Shown here: positions 49,128 to 58,511 of the stretch, in pieces
Layout of the letters: every line of letters starts with the position of its first letter
Position numbering within the stretch: the first letter of the stretch is position 1
Assembly: GCF_900169505.1 (NCBI RefSeq)
Contig: NZ_LT827021.1
Span: forward strand, 2,511,400-2,575,399
Direction of reading: 5' to 3'
DNA: 64,000 bases
From: Arabiibacter massiliensis
GTDB taxonomy: Bacteria > Actinomycetota > Coriobacteriia > Coriobacteriales > Eggerthellaceae
The notes under the pieces: model-generated
What the model saw: the letters and a program-made list of their open reading frames with translations, nothing else
Databases searched by the model: none
Told to the model about the DNA's origin: nothing
Made by a program: the position numbers and the translations under genes

Positions 49128-51661
49128 GCGAATTTTCCCCGCGCCCCGAGGGGGTGCCTGCCCGAGCACGTTGCGTGCTCGCTTTCGACACGGCCAACGA
49201 GGTGATCGCCATCGGCGTGGGCGCGCTCCATCCCGACGCGCGCACGGTGGAGGTGCTCGCGTCGGTGGAGGCCGAGGCGCGCCGCGCGTCGAACACCCAG
49301 CTCCTGCCGCGCATCGACGCGGCGCTCGCGAAACTCGGCGTCGCGCGCGCGGACATCGCATGCGTGGTCGTGGGGCGCGGGCCCGGGTCGTTCACGGGCG
49401 TGCGCATCGCCATGGCCACGGCGAAGGGCGTCGCCTCGGCGCTCGGCGTGGGGCTCGTGGGCGTGTCGTCGCTCGACGCCGTGGCGTGGGGCGCGCAGGC
49501 GGCGGGCGAGCGCGGGCCGCTGGCCGTGGTGGCCGACGCCATGCGCAAGGAAGTGTATCCCGTGCGCTACCTGCTGGACGAAGAGGGCGCCGAGCGGCTC
49601 GAGGCCGACCGGGTGCTCAAGGCCGAGGCGGCGGCGGAGGAGCTTGCGGCCGACGGGATCGAGCGCCGGGTGGCGGGCGACGCGCTGCGCAAGTACGGCG
49701 AGCTGTTCGCGCCGTGCGGCGGGGCGCTGGCCGAGGAGCTGTGGACGCCGACGGGGCGGGGGCTTTTTCTGGCGCTGCAGGCCGCGTGGCGCGCGGGCGC
49801 GGCCGACCCCCTCGACGCGGCGCGGCACGATCCCGCGTTCGCGCTGCCGGTGTACACGCGGCTTTCCGACGCCGAGGAGAACGAGCGCATCCGTCTGGCG
49901 AAGAACGATCCTAAGAACCTGGTCACGGGCGTGCAGGATGTGTCCGTGCGCCGCGACCAGCGCGCGAGCATGCACGACGCGGCCATCCTGAACGCGCGGC
50001 CCGATGCGGACGGCGTGACGTACAAGCCCCTCGACGCCGCGCATGCCGAGGCGGTGGCCGCGCTTGAGGCGCAGGTGATGGGTTCGGACGCGTGGAGCGC
50101 CGCGCTGGTGGCCGACGAGCTGCCGCGAGAGGACCGCACGTGGTGGGCCGCCTACGATGGCGGGCGGCTGCTCGGCTACGCCGGCGGGTGGATCGTCGAC
50201 GGGCAGGTGCAGATCCTCAAGGTGGGGGTGGACCCGGCGGCGCGCCGGCGCGGCATCGCGCGCGGGCTGCTGGCCCGCGTGGCGGCCGACGCGCGCGATT
50301 TGGGCGCGTCGGCGTGCACGCTCGAGGTGCGCGCGGGCAACGCGGGCGCGCGGGCGTTCTACCAGGCACTCGGCTTCCGCGCGCTCGGCACGCGCCCGCG
50401 CTACTACTCGGACGGTGAGGACGCGCTCATCCTGGAGGGCCCACTGCCGCTCGCGCAGCACGACGTGGCCGGCATGGGGCTCAAAGTGGGCGAGCTTTGT
50501 CATCCTGAGCGAGCGAAGCGAGTCGAAGGATCCCGCGCGGCGTCAGCCGTGACGCTTTCCGCTGACGCCGCACGGGATCCTTCGACTCCGGCGCGCGCCT
50601 CCGCTCAGGATGACAATTTGCTTCGTCCCCTCATCCTGGCCATCGAGTCGTCCTGCGACGAGACGGCCGCTGCCATCGTGGACGGCGAGGGCAACCTGGT
50701 GGCCGACGTGGTGGCCTCGCAGGTGGACTTCCACGCGCGCTTCGGCGGCGTGGTGCCCGAGATAGCCAGCCGCAAGCACATCGAGGCCATCTGCGGCGTG
50801 TGCGACGAGTGCTTCGATGTGGCGGCGACTGCGCTCGGCGTGCCGTGTCTGAGCTGGGGAGACCTCGATGCCGTCGCGGTCACCTACGCGCCGGGACTCG
50901 TGGGCGCGCTCGTGGTGGGCGTGGCGTTCGCCAAGGGCGCGGCGTGGGCGCACGGCTTGCCCTTCATCGGCGTGCACCACCTGGAGGGGCACCTGTACGC
51001 CAACAAGATCGGCGCGCCCGACTTTGCGCCGCCGGCGGTGGTGTCGCTCGTGTCGGGCGGCAACACGCTGCTCGTGCACGTGCGCGATTGGGGCGACTAC
51101 GAGACGCTCGGCGCCACCATCGACGACGCGGTGGGCGAGGCGTTCGACAAGGTGGCGAAGGCGCTCGGTCTGGGGTATCCCGGCGGCCCCGTCATCTCGC
51201 GCCACGCCAAGGAGGGCGACCCGGACGCCATCGCGTTCCCGCGCGCCATGATGCACTCGGGCGATCTGCGCTTCTCGCTCTCGGGCCTGAAGACGGCCGT
51301 GGTCACCTACCTCAACAACGAGCGCGCCGCCGGCCGCGAGGTGAACGTGGCCGACGTGTGCGCGAGCTTCCAGCAGGCCGTCGTCGACGTGCAGGTGAAG
51401 AAGGCGCAGATGGCGCTCGAGCAGACCGGCGCGCCCACGTTCTGCCTCGGCGGCGGCGTGGCGGCGAACCCCGTGCTGCGCGACGCGTACCGCGAGCTCT
51501 GCGACCGCATGGGCGTGCGCCTCGTGCTGCCTCCCTTGAGCGCCTGCGGCGACAACGCCGGCATGATCGCCCTCGTGGCCCTCGACCGCTACCGCCAAGG
51601 CCGCTTCTTCGGCCTCGACGCCGATGCCCAAGCCCACGCCAACCTCGACGAACCGTACTGA
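49124..51661 (+). CDS. tsaB-rimI-tsaD: TsaB-RimI-TsaD single-chain fusion
   Basis: One uninterrupted frame of 845 residues holds three proteins. Residues about 20-265 are TsaB (VLAFDTANEVIAIGVG; GRGPGSFTGVRIAMATAKG). Residues about 290-450 are a RimI-type GNAT acetyltransferase (ILKVGVDPAARRRGIARGLL; NAGARAFYQALGF). Residues about 503-845 are TsaD (LILAIESSCDETAAAIV; metal-binding HHLEGHLYAN; GGVAANPVLRD; CGDNAGMIA). The RimI-TsaD linker (about 458-498) is encoded by a palindromic CATCCTGAGCG repeat. TsaB and TsaD make t6A with TsaE; RimI acetylates ribosomal protein S18. GTG 49124 follows GGGAGGG. Whether the chain stays intact in the cell is open. Confidence 0.9.
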   Translation: MSEFSPRPEGVPARARCVLAFDTANEVIAIGVGALHPDARTVEVLASVEAEARRASNTQLLPRIDAALAKLGVARADIACVVVGRGPGSFTGVRIAMATAKGVASALGVGLVGVSSLDAVAWGAQAAGERGPLAVVADAMRKEVYPVRYLLDEEGAERLEADRVLKAEAAAEELAADGIERRVAGDALRKYGELFAPCGGALAEELWTPTGRGLFLALQAAWRAGAADPLDAARHDPAFALPVYTRLSDAEENERIRLAKNDPKNLVTGVQDVSVRRDQRASMHDAAILNARPDADGVTYKPLDAAHAEAVAALEAQVMGSDAWSAALVADELPREDRTWWAAYDGGRLLGYAGGWIVDGQVQILKVGVDPAARRRGIARGLLARVAADARDLGASACTLEVRAGNAGARAFYQALGFRALGTRPRYYSDGEDALILEGPLPLAQHDVAGMGLKVGELCHPERAKRVEGSRAASAVTLSADAARDPSTPARASAQDDNLLRPLILAIESSCDETAAAIVDGEGNLVADVVASQVDFHARFGGVVPEIASRKHIEAICGVCDECFDVAATALGVPCLSWGDLDAVAVTYAPGLVGALVVGVAFAKGAAWAHGLPFIGVHHLEGHLYANKIGAPDFAPPAVVSLVSGGNTLLVHVRDWGDYETLGATIDDAVGEAFDKVAKALGLGYPGGPVISRHAKEGDPDAIAFPRAMMHSGDLRFSLSGLKTAVVTYLNNERAAGREVNVADVCASFQQAVVDVQVKKAQMALEQTGAPTFCLGGGVAANPVLRDAYRELCDRMGVRLVLPPLSACGDNAGMIALVALDRYRQGRFFGLDADAQAHANLDEPY
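50497..50616. repeat. Complete palindromic CATCCTGAGCG element joining rimI to tsaD
   Basis: The 120-bp element opens with TTGTCATCCTGAGCG and closes with CGCTCAGGATGACAA. Internally GTCGAAGGATCCCG and CGGGATCCTTCGAC, and GCGGCGTCAGC and GCTGACGCCGC, pair. This is the most complete copy in the window and contains no stop codon in the tsaB-D frame. Confidence 0.92.
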
Positions 51662-51663
51662 GC

Positions 51664-51725
51664 GCGTGACGTCGTCCCGTCCCTTTGTCACGCCAATGGC
51701 GAATGCCGATATCGGGATTCGCCAT
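51664..51725. repeat. CCCGTCCCTTTGTCACG copy and adjacent 15-bp palindrome after tsaD
   Basis: GCGTGACGTCGTCCCGTCCC and CTTTGTCACGCC (51664-51694) match the hairpin family at 4652. Directly after it ATGGCGAATGCCGAT (51696-51710) and ATCGGGATTCGCCAT (51711-51725) form an inverted repeat with one mismatch. Both follow the tsaD stop and may end the transcript. Confidence 0.65.
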
Positions 51726-51796
51726 AGCGTGGCTGAAACCGATAGGTCCTCTGTCTGGTTGCTGGAAGCGTGAGGAGCGACCCAAATCAGAGGAGC

Positions 51797-51992
51797 TGCA
51801 CGCAAATCGGGCCCGCCTGACACAAAAATCCCCGACGTGAAAGGATACTGGCAGGCCGCGCGGGCACTGACTTTTTGCGACCTGGAAAAACGCTGCGGGC
51901 CCTTTGCTCCGGGGAGCCGACGGCCGCCCTTTTCCGCCTCCGAGCCTTTCACGTCGGGGATTTTTGTGCCAGGTGGGCCCGATTCGCGTGCA
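51797..51992. repeat. 196-bp element with 48-bp terminal inverted repeats
   Basis: The ends 51797-51844 and 51945-51992 are reverse complements at 45 of 48 positions (shared core CACAAAAATCCCCGACGTGA). The 100-bp interior has no open frame of note. The form is that of a miniature inverted-repeat element. It occupies most of the 380-bp gap between tsaD and the anti-sigma gene. Confidence 0.85.
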
Positions 51993-52041
51993 ACGTGAGA
52001 TCCGGCCGCCGGGGCGGGCTCCCCGGCGGCCCTTGCAGGGC

Positions 52042-53133
52042 TTACGGCAGCGGAATCTCTATGTCGCCGATGGTTACGGAGGCCACCTCGTCGAGGTTCA
52101 GGAACTCGTCGAACATGCAGTTCTTGTGGCAGGCGGTGGCGCTTTCGTCTGCGTTCCAGCCGCCTCCCGAGTTCGAGGCGTCGATGGTGGTGCCGTCTTT
52201 CAGGTTGATGGCGATGGGGAACTCCAAGAAGCGGTCCTGTTGCGCGCTGTTATGTTCCGATAGGCGTCCGTTCTCCTGCTTTTCCCAGTTCACAGGCTCG
52301 TGCACCGTGTACTTGAGCGTGAGGGCGAGCGGCGAGAGGCTGGCCGAGTCGAGCGTGGCCTCCATGCCGTTCATCTCGAAGCTCTGGCCGGCGGGAAGGG
52401 CAACGGAGGTGTCCTCGTAGTCCACGGTGAACTTCATGTCCCACGTGCCCTCGGCGATGACCTGCCGCTCGCTGCCGCCGACGTAGCGGCAGAGATCCTT
52501 GAAATGCACGCGGGCCGTGCGTCCGATGATGCTGTCGCCCAAGGAGGTGACCGACATCTGCTCCACGTACTGGATGGCGTTGTCGGCGGGGTCCGCGTCG
52601 TAGAAGTGGCTGCTGCCGCCAGCCGATGTCACGCCGTCCACATGCACGCTGGCGGCGTCTGCGAACCCCAGGAGCAGCACGCCGGTTTCCAGCTCCTCCA
52701 CGCCCTCGAACGGCGTGCCGTCGTCCTTGGCCACGCTGAACACGATGGCGTAGTTCGCCTTGTCGCCGACGATGGCCTCGGCGGTGATGGTCACGCCGCC
52801 CGACGTGGCGCTCGCACCCAGGGGCCGGCCGATCTTATCCACGACCTCCGTCTGCGCCGGCGGCCCGCCGAACAGGTCGTCGAACACGTTTCCCACGCCC
52901 ATGAGCGCGCCCGTTGCATACGCGCCGCCGCCCACGCCCACGACGAGCACCGCAGCTGCGGCCGCGACCGCCGCGAAGCGCCAGCGACGCTTGCCTCCGC
53001 GCACGGCACGCACCTCGGGGGCAGTGCGCGGATCCGTCTGCTCCTGCGCCGCCGCCAGGTTGGCCGCCATGCGCGCCTTCGTCTCGGGGGAGAACCTCAG
53101 GGCGTCCATCGTGTTGTTATAGTCCCTGTTCAC
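52042..53133 (-). CDS. DUF4179-type anti-sigma/membrane protein
   Basis: The protein has 363 residues. A cytoplasmic N-terminal segment of about 50 residues (MDALRFSPETKARMAANLAA) precedes one membrane helix (about 52-75, RFAAVAAAAAVLVVGVGGG) and a large extracytoplasmic beta-rich domain, as in DUF4179 proteins. Genes of this type lie directly after an ECF sigma factor, as here (17-bp overlap). It is presumably the anti-sigma factor that holds the sigma factor at the membrane until a surface signal is sensed. Two cysteines near the C-terminus (ACHKNC) could form a disulfide. Confidence 0.82.
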   Translation of the reverse strand: MNRDYNNTMDALRFSPETKARMAANLAAAQEQTDPRTAPEVRAVRGGKRRWRFAAVAAAAAVLVVGVGGGAYATGALMGVGNVFDDLFGGPPAQTEVVDKIGRPLGASATSGGVTITAEAIVGDKANYAIVFSVAKDDGTPFEGVEELETGVLLLGFADAASVHVDGVTSAGGSSHFYDADPADNAIQYVEQMSVTSLGDSIIGRTARVHFKDLCRYVGGSERQVIAEGTWDMKFTVDYEDTSVALPAGQSFEMNGMEATLDSASLSPLALTLKYTVHEPVNWEKQENGRLSEHNSAQQDRFLEFPIAINLKDGTTIDASNSGGGWNADESATACHKNCMFDEFLNLDEVASVTIGDIEIPLP

Positions 53134-53623
53134 AACAGGCTCCTTCCAACGTCGTGCGGAGCTTTCCGCGCCCGCGGCTCAGGTGGGCCGCCACGGCGGC
53201 CTCGCTGCGCCCGGTGAGCTCGGCGATCTCGCGCACGGAGTATCCTTCGTAATAGTGCAGGTAGATGGCCTCGCGGTACTTCCGCGGCAGCGCCATCACC
53301 TCGTCGAGCACCGGCGACTCGGGCGGCTCGGGGGCGGCCACGTCGGGCGCGGCCTCGAGCGGAACCGAGGTGCGCCGCCTGCTGCTGCGCAGCACGTCCT
53401 TGCAGGCGTTCGCCGTGGCGCGGATCACCCACGCCTTCTCGTGCGCCGGCGAGTCGAAGGCCGCCTCGCGCTGCAACAGCTTGAGCAGCACCGTCTGGCA
53501 GATGTCCTCGGCGTCGTATGTGGACTTCAGGTAGGTGAAGCTCAGGCGCAGGATGAGGTCGGCGTACGCCTCCACCAGCCGCCTGGCCTCGTCCTCGTTT
53601 CGCTCTCTCGTGTCCTTGTGCAT
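53117..53623 (-). CDS. ECF-type RNA polymerase sigma factor
   Basis: The protein has 168 residues. Region 2 contains YADLILRLSFTYLKSTYDAEDICQ (in part, YLKSTYDAEDICQTVLLKLL) and region 4 contains YREAIYLHYYEGYSVREIAE, then GRSEAAVAAHLSRGR. Start 53623 follows AGAAGGG. It is cotranscribed with the membrane anti-sigma partner. It is divergent from kdpF across 188 bp, so the promoters share that gap. Its target promoter sequence is not evident here. Confidence 0.92.
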   Translation of the reverse strand: MHKDTRERNEDEARRLVEAYADLILRLSFTYLKSTYDAEDICQTVLLKLLQREAAFDSPAHEKAWVIRATANACKDVLRSSRRRTSVPLEAAPDVAAPEPPESPVLDEVMALPRKYREAIYLHYYEGYSVREIAELTGRSEAAVAAHLSRGRGKLRTTLEGACCEQGL

Positions 53624-53703
53624 GGGTGCCCTTCTGCTTGTCCGGTCGGCAACGTTGCTTCACTTCCAATACGAATCAGGAGGGGGATTCCTGACAAACG
53701 GGT

Positions 53704-53745
53704 CGTCTTAATGCCATATTAACGCTCGCGGGGGCCGTCTTAATG
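53704..53745 (+). promoter_or_regulatory. Candidate KdpE-binding direct repeats upstream of kdpF
   Basis: CGTCTTAATG occurs at 53704-53713 and again at 53736-53745, 32 bp apart, that is three helical turns. The first overlaps an AT-rich imperfect palindrome TTAATGCCATATTAA. OmpR-family regulators such as KdpE bind direct repeats upstream of their promoters. A -10-like TATTCT lies at about 53767. Confidence 0.5.
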
Positions 53746-53811
53746 TCGCGCTCATGCGCTTCTTCCTATTCTGGATGCGAGGCAAGTGCGTAATCGAAAG
53801 AAAGGAAGACG

Positions 53812-53904
53812 ATGGGAATCGTAACCGGAATCGTGGGAGGATTGAGCGTGATCGTCGCGCTCTATCTGTTCTCCGTGCTCCTTCGGGGAGGTGATGAGCG
53901 ATGA
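53812..53904 (+). CDS. kdpF: KdpF small subunit
   Basis: This short gene encodes 30 residues, nearly all one membrane helix (IVGGLSVIVALYLFSVLLRG). AAAGGAAG precedes the ATG, and the stop overlaps the kdpA start by 4 bp. KdpF stabilises the KdpABC complex in E. coli. The size, position and hydrophobic profile fit, although such small proteins carry little sequence signature. Confidence 0.88.
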   Translation: MGIVTGIVGGLSVIVALYLFSVLLRGGDER

Positions 53905-55679
53905 TGGACGAACTCCTTGAATACGGCATCTACCTGGCGCTGCTGGTGGCGCTCGCCATCCCGCTGTCCGCGTATATCAACAAGGTGATGGCGGGCGGCA
54001 AGATCGCCGGGCTCTCGCGCGTGCTCGTGCCCGTCGAGAACGTGGTCTACCGCTGCATCCGCGTGGACAAGTCCGAGGACATGGGCTGGAAGAAGTACCT
54101 GGCCAGCGCACTTGCGTTCTCCGCCATCTGCCTGGTGGGCCTGTTCGCCATCCTCATGCTGCAGGGCGCGCTGCCGTTCAATCCCGAGGGCATCGACGGC
54201 ATGAGCTGGGACCTCGCCTTCAACACGGCCATCAGCTTCGTCACCAACACGAACTGGCAGGCCTACAGCGGCGAGAGCGCGCTCAGCTACTTCTCGCAGG
54301 CCATCGGCCTCACGGTGCAGAACTTCGTGACGCCCGCCGTGGGCCTGGCCGTGCTGTTCGCGCTGTTCCGCGGCCTGGTGAGCGAGGGCCATCTGGGCCT
54401 GGGCAACTTCTTCGTGGACGTGACGCGCGCCACGCTGTTCGTGTTGCTGCCGCTGTCGCTGGTGGTGGCCATCGTCGACGTGCAGCAGGGCTCCCCGCAG
54501 AACCTGAGCGACTACGAGACGGTGCAGCTGCTCGAGCCGGTAGGCGTGGACGAAGAGGGCACCATCGTGGACGCCGACGACCCGGCGGCCGTCGAGACGA
54601 TCGACCAGGCCACGGTGCCCATGGGCCCGCAGGCCAGCCAGGTTGCCATCAAGCAGCTCGGCACGAACGGCGGCGGCTACAACGGCGTGAACTCGGCCAG
54701 CGCGCTTGAGAACCCCACGCCGCTCACCAACCTCATCCAGTGCCTGTCGCTGCTGCTCATCCCCGTGGCCTGCGTGTTCAGCTTCGGGCGCTTCGTGGCC
54801 GACCGCCGCCAGGGACGCGCCGTGTTCGCGGCTATGTTCATCCTGCTTCTAGGGGCGCTGGTGACCATCGCCGTGTTCGAGCAGATGGGTACGCCGCAGC
54901 TTGCGGCCGACGGCCAGGTGTACATGGGCTTGGACGGCCAGTCCGGCGGCAACATGGAGGGCAAGGAGACGCGCTTCGGCGTCACCGACTCAACGCTCTG
55001 GGCCGCGTTCACCACCGCCGCCTCCAACGGCTCGGTGAATGCCATGCACGATAGCTTCACGCCGCTCGGCGGCATGGTGCCCATCATCCTGATGGCGCTT
55101 GGCGAAGTGGTGTTCGGCGGCGTGGGCTGCGGTCTGTACGGCATGCTCGGCTTCGTGATTCTCACGGTGTTCATCGCAGGCCTCATGGTGGGCCGCACGC
55201 CTGAGTACCTGGGCAAGAAGATAGGCCCCAAGGAGATGCGCATGGCGGTGGTGCTCTGCATCACCACGCCGCTGCTCATCCTGGTGGGCGCATGCGTGAT
55301 GAGCCTCGACCCGGCCACGGTGGACAGCCTGAACAACCCGGGCGCCCACGGCTTCTCCGAGGTGCTTTACGCTGCCACGTCGGCCGGCGGCAACAACGGA
55401 TCGGCCTTCGCCGGCTTCAACGCCAACACGCCCATGATCAACGTGGTGCTGGGACTCGAGATGCTCGCGAACCGCTTCGTGCCTATCGCGGCGACGCTCG
55501 TGCTGGCCGGCAGCCTGTGCACGCGGCCTAAGGTGGCCGTGAGCGCCGGCACGCTGTCCACGTCCAACGCCCTGTTCGTGTTCCTGCTGGTCTTGATGGT
55601 GCTGCTCATCGGAGCGCTCACGATGTTCCCGGCCCTTGCACTGGGCCCGGTCGCCGAGCATCTGATGATGGCGCTGTAG
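53901..55679 (+). CDS. kdpA: Potassium-transporting ATPase subunit A
   Basis: The protein has 592 residues and about ten helices. KdpA is the potassium channel-like subunit. Selectivity-type segments are visible: [55 protein letters not shown] and [20 protein letters not shown]. Start 53901 follows GGAGGTGAT inside kdpF. The operon continues with kdpB 19 bp later. Confidence 0.95.
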   Translation: MMDELLEYGIYLALLVALAIPLSAYINKVMAGGKIAGLSRVLVPVENVVYRCIRVDKSEDMGWKKYLASALAFSAICLVGLFAILMLQGALPFNPEGIDGMSWDLAFNTAISFVTNTNWQAYSGESALSYFSQAIGLTVQNFVTPAVGLAVLFALFRGLVSEGHLGLGNFFVDVTRATLFVLLPLSLVVAIVDVQQGSPQNLSDYETVQLLEPVGVDEEGTIVDADDPAAVETIDQATVPMGPQASQVAIKQLGTNGGGYNGVNSASALENPTPLTNLIQCLSLLLIPVACVFSFGRFVADRRQGRAVFAAMFILLLGALVTIAVFEQMGTPQLAADGQVYMGLDGQSGGNMEGKETRFGVTDSTLWAAFTTAASNGSVNAMHDSFTPLGGMVPIILMALGEVVFGGVGCGLYGMLGFVILTVFIAGLMVGRTPEYLGKKIGPKEMRMAVVLCITTPLLILVGACVMSLDPATVDSLNNPGAHGFSEVLYAATSAGGNNGSAFAGFNANTPMINVVLGLEMLANRFVPIAATLVLAGSLCTRPKVAVSAGTLSTSNALFVFLLVLMVLLIGALTMFPALALGPVAEHLMMAL

Positions 55680-55698
55680 AAAGGCGGGTGAGAGAAAG

Positions 55699-57807
55699 AT
55701 GACGACGACTGCTATGAAAAACACGGCTCTAAGCTCGCTCGCGAAGCGCGCGGTGCTCGACGCGTTCGCGAAGCTCAGCCCCCGCGAGCAGGCGAAGAAC
55801 CCCGTCATGCTGATGGTGTTCCTCTCGGCGGCGCTCACGCTGATCCTGTTCGTGCTGTCGCTGTTCGGCATCGCCGACGCGCAGCCCGGCTTCATACTGG
55901 CCATCTCCATCGTGCTGTGGCTCACGGTGCTGTTCGCGAACTTCGCGGAGGCGCTCGCCGAGGGCCGCGGCAAGGCGCAGGCCGACAGCCTGCGCGCCGC
56001 CAAGCGCGATGTGGAGGCCCACAAGCTCAACGAGGGGCTGGTGGCCAAGGGGTCCCGCTCCGACGACCCGGCGGAGTTCTTCCGCATCCAGGCGGAGGAG
56101 ATGAACTCGGCGCTCCTCAAGAAGCGCGACCTGTTCTTCGTGGCGGCCGGCGAGCAGATTCCCGCCGACGGCGAGATCGTGATGGGCGCGGCCTCGGTGG
56201 ACGAGAGCGCCATCACCGGCGAGTCCGCCCCGGTCATCCGCGAGGCGGGCGGCGATCGCTCGGCCGTTACCGGCGGTACCACGGTGCTCTCCGACTGGCT
56301 GGTGGTGCGCGTCACGGCCGACGCGGGCCACAGCTTCCTCGACCAGATGATCGCCATGGTGGAGTCGGCGGCGCGCAAGAAGACGCCCAACGAGATCGCG
56401 CTCGAGATACTGCTGGTGGCGCTCACCATCGTGTTCCTCATCGTGTCGGTGTCGCTGTTCGCGTTCAGCGGCTTCGGGGCCGGGCAGGCGGGCATAAGCA
56501 ATCCCACCACCATCACCTCGCTCGTGGCGCTGTTCGTGTGCCTGGCGCCCACCACCATCGGCGCCTTGCTCTCCGCCATCGGCATCGCCGGCATGAGCCG
56601 CCTCAACCAGGCGAACGTGCTGGCCATGAGCGGCCGCGCCGTGGAGGCGGCGGGTGACGTGGACGTGCTTCTGCTCGACAAGACGGGGACCATCACGCTC
56701 GGCAACCGCCAGGCGGCCGAGTTCATCCCGGTGGACGGCGCCGACGAGCGCGAGGTGGCCGACGCGGCGCAGCTGGCGAGCCTTACCGACGAGACGCCCG
56801 AGGGCCGCAGCGTCGTTGTGCTGGCCAAGGAGCGCTTCAACATCCGCGCCCGCGAGCTTTCGGGTGCCGGCATGGTGTCGATCCCGTTCACAGCGCAGAC
56901 GCGCATGAGCGGCGTGGACTTCGAGGGCCACGAGATCCGGAAGGGGGCGGCCGATGCCGTCAAGGATTATGTGGAGTCGCACGGCGGCACGTACAGCGCT
57001 CAGTGCGCCAGCGTCGTTGAGGATGTCTCCCGCGCAGGCGGCACTCCGCTGCTTGTTGCTCGCGATCATCGTATTCTGGGCGTCATCTATCTGAAGGACA
57101 TCGTCAAGCAGGGCATCAAGGAGAACTTCGCCGACCTGCGCACGATGGGCATCAAGACGGTCATGATCACGGGCGACAACCCCATGACGGCCGCCGCCAT
57201 CGCCGCCGAAGCGGGCGTGGACGACTTCATCGCCGAGGCGACGCCCGAAACGAAGCTCGCGGCCATCCGTCAGTACCAGGCCGAAGGGCACATGGTGGCC
57301 ATGACGGGCGACGGCACCAACGACGCCCCGGCGCTCGCGCAGGCCGACGTGGCCGTGGCCATGAACAGCGGCACCCAGGCGGCCAAGGAGGCCGGCAACA
57401 TGGTGGACCTCGATTCGAGCCCCACCAAGCTCATCGACATCGTGCGCATCGGCAAGCAGCTGCTCATGACGCGCGGCAGCCTGACCACGTTCTCCATCGC
57501 GAACGACCTGGCCAAGTATTTCGCCATCGTGCCCGCGCTGTTCGTGCCGCTCTACCCGGCTCTCGAGGCGCTCAACATCATGCGCCTCACGAGCCCGACG
57601 ACGGCCATCATGTCGGCGATCATCTACAACGCGGTCATCATCGTGGCGCTCATACCGCTCGCGCTCAAGGGCGTGAAGTACCGCGAGGCCACGTCGCAGA
57701 GCCTGCTCTCGCGCAACCTGCTGGTGTACGGCCTGGGCGGCATCGTCCTGCCCTTCGTGGCCATCAAGCTGTTCGACATGGGCCTGACGGCGCTCGGCGT
57801 GGCGTAA
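55699..57807 (+). CDS. kdpB: Potassium-transporting P-type ATPase subunit B
   Basis: The protein has 702 residues. It is the P-type ATPase that powers K+ uptake. The phosphorylated Asp is in [17 protein letters not shown] (about residue 327). TGES ([11 protein letters not shown]), the nucleotide site, and [23 protein letters not shown] are intact. An Arg/Gly-rich KdpB-specific region with [18 protein letters not shown] is present. kdpC follows after 27 bp with GAAAGGAAG as ribosome site. Confidence 0.96.
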   Translation: MTTTAMKNTALSSLAKRAVLDAFAKLSPREQAKNPVMLMVFLSAALTLILFVLSLFGIADAQPGFILAISIVLWLTVLFANFAEALAEGRGKAQADSLRAAKRDVEAHKLNEGLVAKGSRSDDPAEFFRIQAEEMNSALLKKRDLFFVAAGEQIPADGEIVMGAASVDESAITGESAPVIREAGGDRSAVTGGTTVLSDWLVVRVTADAGHSFLDQMIAMVESAARKKTPNEIALEILLVALTIVFLIVSVSLFAFSGFGAGQAGISNPTTITSLVALFVCLAPTTIGALLSAIGIAGMSRLNQANVLAMSGRAVEAAGDVDVLLLDKTGTITLGNRQAAEFIPVDGADEREVADAAQLASLTDETPEGRSVVVLAKERFNIRARELSGAGMVSIPFTAQTRMSGVDFEGHEIRKGAADAVKDYVESHGGTYSAQCASVVEDVSRAGGTPLLVARDHRILGVIYLKDIVKQGIKENFADLRTMGIKTVMITGDNPMTAAAIAAEAGVDDFIAEATPETKLAAIRQYQAEGHMVAMTGDGTNDAPALAQADVAVAMNSGTQAAKEAGNMVDLDSSPTKLIDIVRIGKQLLMTRGSLTTFSIANDLAKYFAIVPALFVPLYPALEALNIMRLTSPTTAIMSAIIYNAVIIVALIPLALKGVKYREATSQSLLSRNLLVYGLGGIVLPFVAIKLFDMGLTALGVA

Positions 57808-57834
57808 ACGGCTCCGAAGAAAGGAAGCATCATT

Positions 57835-58434
57835 ATGAAGCAAGCGAAGACGTGGGTGAGCGCGGGGCTGTTTTTCCTCGTGACCACGGTGCTGTGCGGC
57901 GTGCTGTATACCGCGGTGGTCACCGGCATCGCGCAGCTCTTCTTCCCCCACCAGGCCAACGGCTCCATCATCGAGGTCGATGGCACAAAGTACGGAAGCG
58001 AGCTGGTGGCCCAGCAGTTCACCGACGAGAAGCACATGTGGGGCCGCCTGATGAGCCCGAGCACCGGCACGTTCACGGACGACGAGGGCAACGACGTGCT
58101 GTGGTACGGCCCGTCCAACCTGAGCCCCGCTGGCGAGGACTTCGAGGCCGCGGTGCAGGAGCGCATCGATCAGATCCGCGAGGCCCATCCTGAGAAGGGC
58201 GACCGCGCCATCCCGAGCGACCTCGTGACGAACTCCGGCAGCGGCTTCGACCCGCACATCTCGCCGGCGGCCGCCGAGTACCAGGTGGCGCGTCTGGCGA
58301 AGAACACGGGCAAGAGCGAGGCCGAGATCCGCGAGATCATCGAGAAGTGCACCGAGCGGCCGCAGTTCGGCATCTTGGGCGACGCGCGCGTGAACGTGCT
58401 CAAGGTGAACCTCATGCTGGATGGCATCCTGTAG
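57835..58434 (+). CDS. kdpC: Potassium-transporting ATPase subunit C
   Basis: The protein has 199 residues. One N-terminal membrane helix (VSAGLFFLVTTVLCGVLYTAVVTGI in part) is followed by an extracytoplasmic domain with the KdpC motif SGSGFDPHISPAAAEYQVARLA. It is the last gene of the structural operon. A 12-bp stem-loop and a -10 element separate it from kdpD. Confidence 0.95.
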   Translation: MKQAKTWVSAGLFFLVTTVLCGVLYTAVVTGIAQLFFPHQANGSIIEVDGTKYGSELVAQQFTDEKHMWGRLMSPSTGTFTDDEGNDVLWYGPSNLSPAGEDFEAAVQERIDQIREAHPEKGDRAIPSDLVTNSGSGFDPHISPAAAEYQVARLAKNTGKSEAEIREIIEKCTERPQFGILGDARVNVLKVNLMLDGIL

Positions 58435-58449
58435 CAGGCTCCGCACCTT

Positions 58450-58488
58450 TGGAGCTCCGTCCAGGACGACGGAGCTCCATGCTATGAT
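58450..58488 (+). promoter_or_regulatory. Hairpin and -10 element between kdpC and kdpD
   Basis: TGGAGCTCCGTC (58450-58461) pairs perfectly with GACGGAGCTCCA (58468-58479) over a 6-nt loop. It is followed by TATGAT (58483-58488), 24 bp before the kdpD start. This suggests partial termination and a separate promoter for kdpDE. Confidence 0.6.
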
Positions 58489-58511
58489 GGCGGCGGTATG
58501 AAAGGACGGGT

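Noticed and set aside
49124..51661. Frameshift or assembly error behind the TsaB-RimI-TsaD fusion
   Set aside because: All three domains and the linker share one frame with no compensating shift, and the linker is a complete repeat seen elsewhere in the window.
53624..53811. c-di-AMP (ydaO-type) riboswitch before kdpF
   Set aside because: The gap is short and shows no such structured elements; direct repeats for a regulator are the better explanation.
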